From NCBI RefSeq assembly GCF_024451105.1, contig NZ_JANGEY010000019.1, positions 1 through 40,825 of the forward strand: DNA of 40,825 bases. The letters are read 5' to 3'. This DNA comes from Stutzerimonas stutzeri. GTDB lineage: Bacteria > Pseudomonadota > Gammaproteobacteria > Pseudomonadales > Pseudomonadaceae. The translations under genes were made by a program, and so were the position numbers. Positions 33,533 through 40,825 of this stretch are shown here, in pieces (the first letter of the stretch is position 1; every line of letters begins with the position of its first letter). Under the pieces are notes generated by a model, which saw only the letters and a program-made list of their open reading frames with translations, was not told where the DNA came from and searched no databases.

Positions 33533-34675
33533 ATGAGCCTGATTTTCAACCAAGAACAACGGCTGCTGGCCGACACCGCGCGCGAATTCCTCGCCGCGCG
33601 CAGCCCGGTGGCCGCGCAGCGCCGCCTGCGCGACGAAGGTGCGCCGCTCGGCTTCGATCCCGCCCTGTGGGGCGAGATGGTCGAGCTGGGCTGGAGCGCC
33701 ATCCCGTTCCCCGAAGATTTCGGTGGCCTGGACTTCGGCTGCCAGAGCCTCGGCCCGCTGTTCGAGCAGATCGGCCGCAACCTCAGCGCCAGCCCGCTGC
33801 TGTCCAGCGTGGTGCTCGGCGGCTCGCTGCTGCAGCTGGCCGGCACGCCCGAACAGCAGCAGCGCTGGCTGCCGGCGCTGATCGCAGGCGACAAGCGCCT
33901 GGCCCTGGCCATCGACGAGGCCGGCCGTCACGATCCGCTGGCCACCGAGCTGCGCGCCGAGTGCGGCGCGGACGGCTGGCGGCTGTCCGGCGCCAAGCTG
34001 TTCGTGGTCGACGGCCTCGCGGCCGATGGCTACCTGGTGCTGGTGCGCACCGCCGGCCAGCGCGGCGAGGCCCACGGCCTGTCGCTGCTGCTGGTCGAGG
34101 CCGGCGCGCCGGGCCTGAGCGTGGCCCCGGCGGCGCTGATCGACTCGCGCAACTGCGCGCGCCTGCAGTTCGACGGCGTGCTGGTCGGCGCGGACGCGCT
34201 GGTCGGTGAAGCGCACGGCGCCCTGCCGGCGCTGGAAACCGCGCTGGACCGTGGCCGCGTGTGCCTGGCCGCCGAGCTGCTCGGCGCCGCCGAGACGCTG
34301 TTCGCCACCACCCTCGACTACCTGAAGACCCGCGTGCAGTTCGACGCGCCGATCGGCTCGTTCCAGGCCCTGCAGCACCGCGCCGCGCGTCTGTACGTCG
34401 AGCTGGCGCTGGCGCGCAGCGCGGTGATGGCCGGCCTGGCCGCCCTCGACGACGCCTCCATGGACGCCGGCGAACGCGCCCGCCTGGCCAGTCTGGCCAA
34501 GTGGAAGGCCGGGATCGCCGCCGACCGGGTGAGCAACGAGGCGGTGCAGATGCACGGCGGCATCGGCGTCACCGACGAGCTGGACGTCGGCCTGTACCTC
34601 AAGCGCATCCGCGTCGCCCAGGCCTGCCTCGGCGACACCGACTACCACTGCCAGCGCTACGGCGTGCTGGTCTGA
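33533..34675 (+). CDS. Acyl-CoA dehydrogenase, FadE27/ChsE5-like subunit
   Basis: This 380-residue protein has the acyl-CoA dehydrogenase fold (IPFPEDFGGLDFG, RVQFDAPIGSFQALQ, MHGGIGVTDELDVGLYLKR). Its helix-G position reads LDRGRVCL, with Gly where the partner has catalytic Glu. This complementary loss fits the non-catalytic subunit of a FadE26-FadE27-type heterotetramer. It starts 10 bases after the FadE26-like gene (GAGGAACACGCC before the ATG) and the ligase gene begins 15 bases after its stop. I see no sign of decay. Confidence 0.8.
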   Translation: MSLIFNQEQRLLADTAREFLAARSPVAAQRRLRDEGAPLGFDPALWGEMVELGWSAIPFPEDFGGLDFGCQSLGPLFEQIGRNLSASPLLSSVVLGGSLLQLAGTPEQQQRWLPALIAGDKRLALAIDEAGRHDPLATELRAECGADGWRLSGAKLFVVDGLAADGYLVLVRTAGQRGEAHGLSLLLVEAGAPGLSVAPAALIDSRNCARLQFDGVLVGADALVGEAHGALPALETALDRGRVCLAAELLGAAETLFATTLDYLKTRVQFDAPIGSFQALQHRAARLYVELALARSAVMAGLAALDDASMDAGERARLASLAKWKAGIAADRVSNEAVQMHGGIGVTDELDVGLYLKRIRVAQACLGDTDYHCQRYGVLV

Positions 34676-34690
34676 TCGCGGGAGTGACCG

Positions 34691-36379
34691 ATGAGCGTGG
34701 AAAACTGGCAAGCCGCCTGGCGGCAACTGATCGCGCCGGGCTCGCCCTTCGAGGTGGTGGCGCCTGACGGCGACGGCCCGCGCTGCTTCCGCAACGCGCA
34801 GCCGGACCTGCTGACCGCGCTGAACGCCGGGCGCGCCCACGGCGAGCGCGAATTCGTGGTCTGGGAGGATGAGCGGCTGACCTTCGCCGAGTTCTTCGCC
34901 CGGGTCGACCGTCTGGCCACCCAGTTGCGCACGCGCTTCGGCGTGCGCAAGGGCGACCGCGTGGCCATCGCCATGCGCAACCAGCCGGCCTGGCTGGTGT
35001 CCTTCGTCGCCGCGGTGGCCAGCGGCGCCATCGTGGTGCCGCTGAACAGCTGGGGTCAGCGCGAGGAGCTGCTGCACGGCCTAGAGGATTCCGGCGCGCG
35101 GGTGCTGCTGTGCGACGCGGCGCGCCTGGCGCTGGTCGCGGGCGATCTGGAGGCGCTCGATCTGCAGGCCATCGCCGTCGGCGCGGCGGAGCAAGGCCGA
35201 TGGGTGTGCGACTACGAGGCGCTGCTCGCCGAGGACGTGGCGCTGCTGCCGCCGCCGGTGTTACAGCCCGACGACCCGCTGCTGATCCTCTATACCTCCG
35301 GTACCACCAGCAAGCCCAAGGGCGTGCTGTCCAGCCACCGTGCGGTGTGCCAGGCGCTGGCCGCCTTCGAGTTCCAGGGCGCCTTCGCCGCGATGAGTTC
35401 GCCCGCGCGGATCAAGGCGCTCATGGCCAGCGGCTTCGCGCCGACCAGCCTGATGGCCGTGCCGCTGTTCCACGTCAGCGGCCTGCACGCGCAGTTCCTG
35501 CTGGCGCTGCGCAGCGGCCGGCGCCTGGTCCTGATGTACAGGTGGGACGCCGAGCGCGCCCTCGACCTGATCGAGCGCGAGCGCTGCACCCAGTTCAGCG
35601 GTTCGCCGGCGATGATGCAGCAGCTTCTGGCCTCGCCGCGCTTCGCCAGCGAAGCGACCACCAGCCTGTTCGGTCTGGGCCTCGGCGGCGCGGCGGCCAA
35701 CCCGGGGCTGCTGGCGCAGCTCACCGGCGTCAAGCCGAACGCCATCGGCGGCGCCGGCTACGGCATGACCGAGAGCAACGGCGTGGGCGCGGCCATCGGT
35801 GGCGACCAGTTCGTCTACAAGCCGGCCACGGTCGGCTGGCCGCTGCCCGTCGTCGAGGTGCGCATCGGCGACACCCCCGACGCGCCGCAGGCACCGGGCG
35901 TGGAAGGACAGATCTGGCTGCGCTCGCCGACCCTGATGTGCGGCTACTGGCAGCAGCCCGCAGCCACCGCCGAGGCGCTGCAGAACGGCTGGCTGGCCAC
36001 CGGCGACGTCGGCTGCGTGGACGAGGAGGGTTTCCTGCGCATCACCGACCGGCTCAAGGACCTGATCAACCGCGGCGGCGAGAAGGTCGCCGCCGCCGAG
36101 GTCGAGGCCTGCGCCAGCGGCCTGGACGGGGTGATCGAAGCCGCCGCCTTCGCCGTGCCGGACGCGCGCATGGGCGAGGCGGTGGCGCTGGTGGCGCGGG
36201 TGCGCGAGGGCAGCGGGGTGGACGAGGTGGCGCTGCACGCGCACATCGCCGCGCACCTGGCGGCGTTCAAGGTGCCCGCGCACCTGCAGGTCGTGCACGC
36301 CGAGCTGCCGCGCAACGCCACTGGCAAGCTGCTCAAGCGCGAGTTGCGCGAGGACTTCGTGCGCCGCTTCCTGCGCTAG
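34691..36379 (+). CDS. Acyl-CoA synthetase, FadD17-like (AMP-forming)
   Basis: This 562-residue adenylate-forming enzyme has the P-loop-like LYTSGTTSKPKGVLSSH motif (about residues 200-216), the GAGYGMTES motif, TGDVGCVDEEGFLRITDRLK and the terminal NATGKLLKREL with the catalytic Lys. It would activate a carboxylic-acid side chain with ATP and CoA to start beta-oxidation. FadD17 of M. tuberculosis lies next to fadE26-fadE27 in the same way. Whether its substrate is a sterol C24-type or C22-type acid cannot be read. A GC-rich hairpin follows 30 bases after the stop. Confidence 0.84.
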   Translation: MSVENWQAAWRQLIAPGSPFEVVAPDGDGPRCFRNAQPDLLTALNAGRAHGEREFVVWEDERLTFAEFFARVDRLATQLRTRFGVRKGDRVAIAMRNQPAWLVSFVAAVASGAIVVPLNSWGQREELLHGLEDSGARVLLCDAARLALVAGDLEALDLQAIAVGAAEQGRWVCDYEALLAEDVALLPPPVLQPDDPLLILYTSGTTSKPKGVLSSHRAVCQALAAFEFQGAFAAMSSPARIKALMASGFAPTSLMAVPLFHVSGLHAQFLLALRSGRRLVLMYRWDAERALDLIERERCTQFSGSPAMMQQLLASPRFASEATTSLFGLGLGGAAANPGLLAQLTGVKPNAIGGAGYGMTESNGVGAAIGGDQFVYKPATVGWPLPVVEVRIGDTPDAPQAPGVEGQIWLRSPTLMCGYWQQPAATAEALQNGWLATGDVGCVDEEGFLRITDRLKDLINRGGEKVAAAEVEACASGLDGVIEAAAFAVPDARMGEAVALVARVREGSGVDEVALHAHIAAHLAAFKVPAHLQVVHAELPRNATGKLLKRELREDFVRRFLR

Positions 36380-36408
36380 AACCGCCTTCCACAACGCCTC
36401 CCAGAGTG

Positions 36409-36449
36409 CGCCCGCACCCGAGCTTCCCCGGAAGTCTCGGGTGCGGGCG
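36409..36449 (+). terminator. Hairpin after the FadD17-like gene
   Basis: A perfect 14-bp stem (CGCCCGCACCCGAG, 36409-36422, with 36436-36449) with a 13-base loop lies 30 bases after the ligase stop. The following T run is weak (GCGTTTTG), so partial read-through into the second DUF1329 gene is possible. Confidence 0.6.
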
Positions 36450-36599
36450 CTGGCGTTTTGCGCCGGCGCCAGGATGTGCCCATGATCCCGACCGCAGGCG
36501 GCGCGTTGTAGTCCTGATGGACGATGAGTTGGAGAACCCCCATTGGGAAACATGGACTCCGGCACCCAAGCCGGACCACCCCATCGGAGACCAACAACA

Positions 36600-37976
36600 A
36601 TGAACAGAAAAGGTGTTGCGCTAGCCATAGCACTGGCGGTCAATGCAGGCCTGATCGCCAGCGCCCACGCCAAGGTAAGCCCCGAGGAAGCCGCCAAGCT
36701 CGGCAAGGAACTCACCTGCACCGGCGCCGAGCGCGCCGGCAACGCGGACGGCAGCATCCCCGCATTCACCGGCAAGTACCTGGGCGAGGTGCCCGGCTGG
36801 AACCATGAGCGCTTCTCCGGCCAGAAACCGGTCGACCCCTACGCCGACGAGAAGCCGGTGGTGGTGATCACCGCGCAGAACATGGAGCAGTACGCCGAGC
36901 GCCTGAGCGAAGGGCAGAAGGCGCTGTTCAAGCGCTACCCGCAGACCTACCGGATCGACGTCTACCCCGGCCATCGCGACTTCCGCTACCCGGACTACGT
37001 CTGCGAGCGGGCCAAGAAGAACGCGCTGACCGCCGAGCTGGAGAACGACGGCATGGGCGTCAGGGGCCTCGGCCAGGTGCCGTTCCCGATCCCGAAGAGC
37101 GCCATGGAAGTGCTGTGGAACCACCAGCTGCCGGTGCGCGCGCATACCGAGGACAACATCCGCGACATCGCCAGCGTGCTGCCCAACGGCAAGATCGCCT
37201 GGGGGCGCACCTGGCAGCGCAACCTGTCGCAGGCCAACGACCCGAACGTCGAGCCGGACACCGCCAGCGGCATGCAGGCGATGAGCTGGAACACCACCCT
37301 CGCGCCGCAGCGCGAGAAGGGCACCATGAACATCGCCCACGAGCCGTACAACTTCGTCACCAGCGACCGCCAGGCCTGGACCTACAACCCGGGCACCCGC
37401 CGCGTGCGCCAGCTGCCGGGCTATGGCTTCGACCAGCCGATGATCGGCACCAATGGCACCATGATCATCGACGAGGACCGCCTGTTCAACGGCTCGCCGG
37501 AGCGCTACCAGTGGAAGCTGCTCGGCAAGCGCGAGATGTACATTCCCGCCAACACCTTCAAGGCCAACAGCGGCGAGGTCACGTACGCCGACATCCTCAC
37601 CCCCAACCACCCCAACCCCGACGTCATGCGCCACGAGCTGCGCCGCGTGTGGGTGCTCGAGGCGACTCTCAAGGAAGGCTACCGCCACCTGTACAGCAAG
37701 CGCGTGCTGTTCATCGACGAGGACACCTGGAACGCGGTGATGGCGGACAACTACGATTCGCGCGGCGAGCTGTGGAAGTACGCCTTCATCAATTACTACT
37801 ACCACCCGGACATGAGCGCCTGGCAGGCCGGCTCGTCCTTCTACCACGACCTGAACTCCGGGCAGTACGTCGGCTACGCCCTGACCAACGAGTCCAAGCG
37901 CGGGCCGATCCTCAACGAGGGCAAGTTCGTTCCGACCATGTATACGGCTGACGCCATCCGCGCCCAGGGCCGCTGA
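36600..37976 (+). CDS. DUF1329 periplasmic protein, copy 2
   Basis: This 458-residue paralogue of the protein at 21179 has a signal peptide (hydrophobic 5-22, cleavage near ASAHAK), TCTGAERAGNADGSIPAFTG, DPYADEKPVVVIT, TYNPGTRRVRQLPGYGFDQP and MADNYDSRGELWK. It shares the same spacing of conserved blocks with copy 1 but has diverged through most of its length. There is no DUF1302 partner next to it, so it may share the one at 19501 or serve another step. The ATG at 36600 follows GGAGA by 9 bases; a longer reading from 36543 has no signal peptide and is rejected. A T-rich hairpin terminator follows. Confidence 0.8.
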   Translation: MNRKGVALAIALAVNAGLIASAHAKVSPEEAAKLGKELTCTGAERAGNADGSIPAFTGKYLGEVPGWNHERFSGQKPVDPYADEKPVVVITAQNMEQYAERLSEGQKALFKRYPQTYRIDVYPGHRDFRYPDYVCERAKKNALTAELENDGMGVRGLGQVPFPIPKSAMEVLWNHQLPVRAHTEDNIRDIASVLPNGKIAWGRTWQRNLSQANDPNVEPDTASGMQAMSWNTTLAPQREKGTMNIAHEPYNFVTSDRQAWTYNPGTRRVRQLPGYGFDQPMIGTNGTMIIDEDRLFNGSPERYQWKLLGKREMYIPANTFKANSGEVTYADILTPNHPNPDVMRHELRRVWVLEATLKEGYRHLYSKRVLFIDEDTWNAVMADNYDSRGELWKYAFINYYYHPDMSAWQAGSSFYHDLNSGQYVGYALTNESKRGPILNEGKFVPTMYTADAIRAQGR

Positions 37977-37993
37977 TACCGGTCGCTCCGTTC

Positions 37994-38025
37994 GGCCGCT
38001 CCCCTCGGGTGAGCGGCCCTTTTTT
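37994..38025 (+). terminator. Rho-independent terminator after the second DUF1329 gene
   Basis: The 8-bp stem GGCCGCTC/GAGCGGCC (37994-38001 with 38011-38018) is followed by CTTTTTT (38019-38025). It is the clearest intrinsic terminator in the window and closes the DUF1329 transcript 18 bases after its stop, so the following SDR gene likely needs its own promoter. Confidence 0.85.
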
Positions 38026-38051
38026 CGAGCATCGTCACGAGGGAGAAGAAG

Positions 38052-38843
38052 ATGGGCAAGCTGCAGGACAGGGTCGCCATCGTCACCGGTGCCGGCATGG
38101 GCATCGGTCGGGGCATCGCCGGCGCGCTGGCCCGCGAAGGGGCCCGGGTGCTGGTGGCGGAAATCGACGCGCAGGCCGGCGAGGAGACGGCTGCCTGGTT
38201 GCGCGAGACCTGGGGAGTGGACGCCGCCTTCCAGCGCGTCGACGTGACCGACAAGGCGCAGGTGCAGGCCATGGTCGGTGCTGCCGTCGAGCGTTTCGGC
38301 CGGCTGGACATCCTGGTCAACAACGCCTGGCGTGGCTCCGGCTTCGCCCGTCTGGAGAGCCTCGGCGACGAGCGTCTGCGCGGTGCCTTCGACATGGCGG
38401 TGATGGCCGCCTTCTGGGCCATGCAGGCGGCCCTGCCGGAGTTCCGGAAGATTGGTGGCGGGCGCATCATCAATCTGTGCTCGCTCAACGGGGTCAACGC
38501 CCATCTGTACACCGCCGACTACAACGCCGCCAAGGAGGCGCTGCGCACCCTGACCCGCAGCGCGGCGCGCGAGTGGGCTGCCGAGCAGGTCTGCTGCAAC
38601 GTGATCTGCCCCGGCGCGGTCAGCGAGGCCTATCGCAAGTTCGCCAGCGCCAACCCGGGCAATGCCGCGGCGATCGCCGCCGCCAATCCGATGGGGCGGG
38701 TCGGCGACCCGCTCGACGACATCGGCCCGGTCGCGGCCTTCCTGGCCAGCGACGATGCCCGCTATCTGACCGGCAACACCCTGTTCGTCGACGGCGGTGC
38801 ACATATCAACGGCGTGGCCTGGGCGCCGCAACTGAAGGACTGA
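38052..38843 (+). CDS. Short-chain dehydrogenase/reductase, second SDR
   Basis: This 263-residue classical SDR has VTGAGMGIGRG (about 11-21), the LDILVNNAW motif (the usual NNAG ends in Trp here), catalytic Ser in NLCSLNG and the YNAAK pair, then the CPGAV segment. It resembles hydroxysteroid or 3-oxoacyl-reductase SDRs; the position beside steroid genes suggests oxidation of a ring hydroxyl (3-, 7-, 12- or 17-position), which is inference. GAGGGAGAAG lies 5-14 bases before the ATG. A REPIN follows its stop. Confidence 0.82.
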   Translation: MGKLQDRVAIVTGAGMGIGRGIAGALAREGARVLVAEIDAQAGEETAAWLRETWGVDAAFQRVDVTDKAQVQAMVGAAVERFGRLDILVNNAWRGSGFARLESLGDERLRGAFDMAVMAAFWAMQAALPEFRKIGGGRIINLCSLNGVNAHLYTADYNAAKEALRTLTRSAAREWAAEQVCCNVICPGAVSEAYRKFASANPGNAAAIAAANPMGRVGDPLDDIGPVAAFLASDDARYLTGNTLFVDGGAHINGVAWAPQLKD

Positions 38844-38853
38844 CCGCACCGCC

Positions 38854-38916
38854 CTGTAGGGGCGAATTCATTCGCCAACGCGGCCCGGTCAGGCGAATTA
38901 ATGAGCCCCTTTCAGG
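38854..38916. repeat. REP/REPIN-like inverted repeat, copy 3
   Basis: The left arm (GTAGGGGCGAATTCATTCGC) matches the other copies, while the right arm (AGGCGAATTAATGAGCCCCT) has drifted by insertion and substitution. It lies between the second SDR gene and the amidase gene. Confidence 0.75.
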
Positions 38917-38962
38917 CCGCATGTGGCAACCGAGCGAACCATAACGATAAGAGGCGAGAATC

Positions 38963-40546
38963 ATGGAAAAGGCGTGTGGCCCGCAGGGGCAACAACAGGT
39001 CGAGGCTGGCGAAGGGCTGCAGTTGCAGCGCCGGCAGCTGCTCAAGGCCGGTGCGGTGCTCGCCGGGGCCAGCCTGTTGCCGCGCTTCGGCATCGCCGCC
39101 ACGGGGCTTTCGCAACGCGAATATCTCGAGCTGGACGCCACGGCCATGGCCGAGCAGGTGCGCCGCGGCGCGATCAGCCCAGAGGAGCTGCTGGCCGCCG
39201 CGCTGGCGCGCTGCGATGCCGTCAATCCGAAGGTCAACGCCGTGGTGATGCGCCACGACGAACATGCCCGGCAGCAGCTCGCCAGCCGCAAGAGCCAGGG
39301 GCTGGCCCGCGAGGGTGCGCTGGCCGGCGTGCCGATGCTGCTCAAGGACCTCAACACCTACCTGGCCGGCACCTCGACCAGCAACGGTTCGCGCTTCTTC
39401 AAGGACGCTCCGCCAGCCAAGTACAGCAGCACCCTGGCCGCCCGCTACGAGGCCGCCGGCGCGCTGACCTTCGGCAAGACCGCGGTGCCCGAGTTCGGCC
39501 TGACCACCACCACCGAGTCGCTGGCCTGGGGGCAGACCCGCAACCCCTGGAACCTGGCGCACAGCGCCGGTGGCTCTTCGGGCGGCGCGGCGGCGGCGGT
39601 GGCCGCCGGCATAGTCCCCGCCGCCCATGCCACCGACGGCGGTGGCTCGATCCGCATTCCGGCCTCCTACTGTGGCCTGTTCGGCATGAAGCCCAGCCGC
39701 TACCGCACGCCCAGCGGCCCCGGCCGCTTCGAGAGCTGGTTTGGCGCCAGCTCCGCCCATGTGGTGTCGCGCAGCGTACGCGACTCGGCGCTGCTGCTCG
39801 ACGTCGGCCAGGGCCGCGAGCCGGGCAGCCCCTATTGGCTGCCGCCGCTGGAGCGGCCGTTCGCCGACGAGGTCGGCCGCGACCCGGGCAAGCTGCGTGT
39901 GGCGCTGATCGACCAGTCGCTGACCGGGCTGCCGCTGGACATCGAGATCCGCCGGGTGCTCGACCAGACGATCAGGCTGCTGCTCTCCCTTGGCCACGAG
40001 ATCGAGCAGATATCGCAGCCGGTCCAGCCGCAACAGGTGTTCGGCGCCCACGGCACGGTGATCGGCACCGCCCTGCTGACCGCCATCCGCGACCGCGAAC
40101 AACTGCTCGGCCGCAGCGCCGGTGCCGACGACCTCGAACAGGTCACCCGCAAGGTTCTCGAGCGCGCCCAGGGCGTCAGCGGCGAAGCGCTGTTCCGTGC
40201 GCGCCAGTCGTTCGAGGCGGTCAGCCTGGCGATGGAAAACCTGTTCGAGCGCTTCGACGTGATCCTCTCGCCGGTTACCGCCACCCTGACCCCGGAGCTC
40301 GGCAGGCTGCGCCTGAGCCAGCCGTGGGAGGACTACGCCGGCGCCGCCACCGGTAGCGCGGCCTTCACCGTGGTCGCCAACGTCGGCGGCCAGCCGGCCA
40401 TGTCGGTGCCCTCCGGCTGGAGCGAAAGCGGCCTGCCGGTGGGCATGATGTACACCGCGCGGCTGGGCGGGGAAGGCCTGCTCTATCGTCTGGCCGGCCA
40501 GCTCGAGCGTGAGCGGCCGTGGCAGGGGAGAGTGGCGAAGCTCTGA
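38963..40546 (+). CDS. Amidase-signature hydrolase with Tat signal
   Basis: The 527-residue protein begins with a twin-arginine signal ([10 protein letters not shown] at 21-30, hydrophobic stretch to about 46), so it is probably exported folded to the periplasm. The amidase-signature triad is visible: Lys128 (PMLLKDL), cis-Ser205 in AGGSSGGAA, and nucleophile Ser229 in [11 protein letters not shown], with the spacing of fatty-acid amide hydrolase. It cleaves an amide or similar bond of unknown substrate. Beside a steroid module, a conjugated bile acid or other steroid amide is an attractive but unproven substrate. It is the last gene before the rRNA leader. Confidence 0.83.
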   Translation: MEKACGPQGQQQVEAGEGLQLQRRQLLKAGAVLAGASLLPRFGIAATGLSQREYLELDATAMAEQVRRGAISPEELLAAALARCDAVNPKVNAVVMRHDEHARQQLASRKSQGLAREGALAGVPMLLKDLNTYLAGTSTSNGSRFFKDAPPAKYSSTLAARYEAAGALTFGKTAVPEFGLTTTTESLAWGQTRNPWNLAHSAGGSSGGAAAAVAAGIVPAAHATDGGGSIRIPASYCGLFGMKPSRYRTPSGPGRFESWFGASSAHVVSRSVRDSALLLDVGQGREPGSPYWLPPLERPFADEVGRDPGKLRVALIDQSLTGLPLDIEIRRVLDQTIRLLLSLGHEIEQISQPVQPQQVFGAHGTVIGTALLTAIRDREQLLGRSAGADDLEQVTRKVLERAQGVSGEALFRARQSFEAVSLAMENLFERFDVILSPVTATLTPELGRLRLSQPWEDYAGAATGSAAFTVVANVGGQPAMSVPSGWSESGLPVGMMYTARLGGEGLLYRLAGQLERERPWQGRVAKL

Positions 40547-40583
40547 CGTCTGGGTTGCTCTCGGGTTTTCGATGCGCCCGGTG

Positions 40584-40611
40584 TTGACAGCTTTTTTAAA
40601 GGCTGTATTAT
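40584..40611 (+). promoter_or_regulatory. Upstream sigma70 promoter of an rrn operon
   Basis: TTGACA at 40584-40589 and TATTAT at 40606-40611 are separated by 16 bases. With the second promoter and the boxA downstream, this marks the leader of a ribosomal RNA operon whose 16S gene begins beyond the window. Confidence 0.75.
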
Positions 40612-40691
40612 TCGCCACCTCGTTACGGCGCACAGCCAGTTAACGAAGCTGCAAGTAATTGATTTTGAACGAAATTCTTCAAAATAAACGC

Positions 40692-40719
40692 TTGACAGGT
40701 TGAAAGGCTGCTGTAGAAT
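40692..40719 (+). promoter_or_regulatory. Downstream sigma70 promoter of an rrn operon
   Basis: TTGACA at 40692-40697 and TAGAAT at 40714-40719 with 16-base spacing, followed by a GC-rich discriminator (GCGCGGCCTC), as expected for growth-rate-controlled, ppGpp-sensitive rRNA promoters. Confidence 0.85.
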
Positions 40720-40766
40720 GCGCGGCCTCGGTTGAGACGAAAGCTTCCGCTGAATCTGATCGAAAC

Positions 40767-40778
40767 GCTCTTTAACAA
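40767..40778 (+). promoter_or_regulatory. rrn boxA antitermination site
   Basis: GCTCTTTAACAA matches the boxA consensus bound by NusB-S10 in rRNA leaders. The rest of the window (40779-40825) continues the leader towards 16S rRNA; no mature rRNA base is reached. Confidence 0.9.
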
Positions 40779-40825
40779 GTTGAATCAAGCAATTCGTGTG
40801 GGTGCTTGTGAGGTAAGACTGAGAG

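Noticed and set aside
1-40825. CRISPR arrays and tRNA genes
   Set aside because: I scanned for evenly spaced direct repeats and for cloverleaf-like segments with TTCGA-type loops and found none I can support; the regular palindromes at 5947-6070 are operators.

Overview
The window is high-GC DNA with Pseudomonas character: an rrn leader with two sigma70 promoters and a boxA at the right edge, REP-like repeats of the TAGGGGCGAATTCATTCGCC type, a DUF2790 protein and a PpyR-like small membrane protein. No species can be named from the sequence alone. It reads as an accessory region lying between a probable insertion-sequence end (left edge) and a ribosomal RNA operon (right edge).

Left part (1-3.7 kb), decayed genes: an AraC-type regulator loses its C-terminus at what looks like an IS end. 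It is followed by fragments of a MocR/GntR-aminotransferase regulator, a BenE-type transporter, a YggS-type PLP protein and the C-terminus of serine hydroxymethyltransferase, then a DMT/EamA transporter with an in-frame stop and a frameshift. A small secreted DUF2790 protein follows.

Defence part (3.9-15.7 kb): a single-chain GmrSD-like type IV restriction protein (DUF262 plus DUF1524), and a HipBA toxin-antitoxin module preceded by three palindromic operators whose centres are exactly 50 bp apart. A diverged copy of the gmrSD 3' end lies beyond hipA. On the minus strand is a four-gene operon: an excisionase-like HTH protein, a PLD-nuclease/SNF2 helicase (1126 aa), an N6-adenine DNA methyltransferase with an AT-richer C-terminal region (1107 aa) and a DprA/SLOG-like protein. 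I could not match this exact set to a named defence system; it is the best candidate here for an undescribed one.

Catabolic part (15.9-40.5 kb): a steroid-type degradation cluster. Ring genes come first (HsaA-like flavin monooxygenase, KshA-like Rieske oxygenase, HsaC/BphC-like extradiol dioxygenase), then outer-membrane/periplasmic DUF1302 and DUF1329 proteins and a LuxR-type regulator. After a Fic-protein gene with its own operators and a PpyR-like gene comes a side-chain beta-oxidation module: enoyl-CoA hydratase, SDR, ChsH2-, ChsE1-, ChsH1-, Ltp2- and ChsE2-like proteins, then FadE26-, FadE27- and FadD17-like proteins. The gene content resembles the mycobacterial igr operon plus the fadE26-fadE27-fadD17 block. 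A second DUF1329 gene, a second SDR and a Tat-exported amidase-signature enzyme complete it. The proposed logic is uptake by DUF1302/DUF1329 proteins, CoA activation by the ligase, dehydrogenation by paired acyl-CoA dehydrogenases, hydration by ChsH1/ChsH2, retro-aldol release of propionyl-CoA by the Ltp2-like enzyme, and ring opening by the KshA/HsaA/HsaC-like enzymes. Reductase partners, KstD and HsaD are not in the window.
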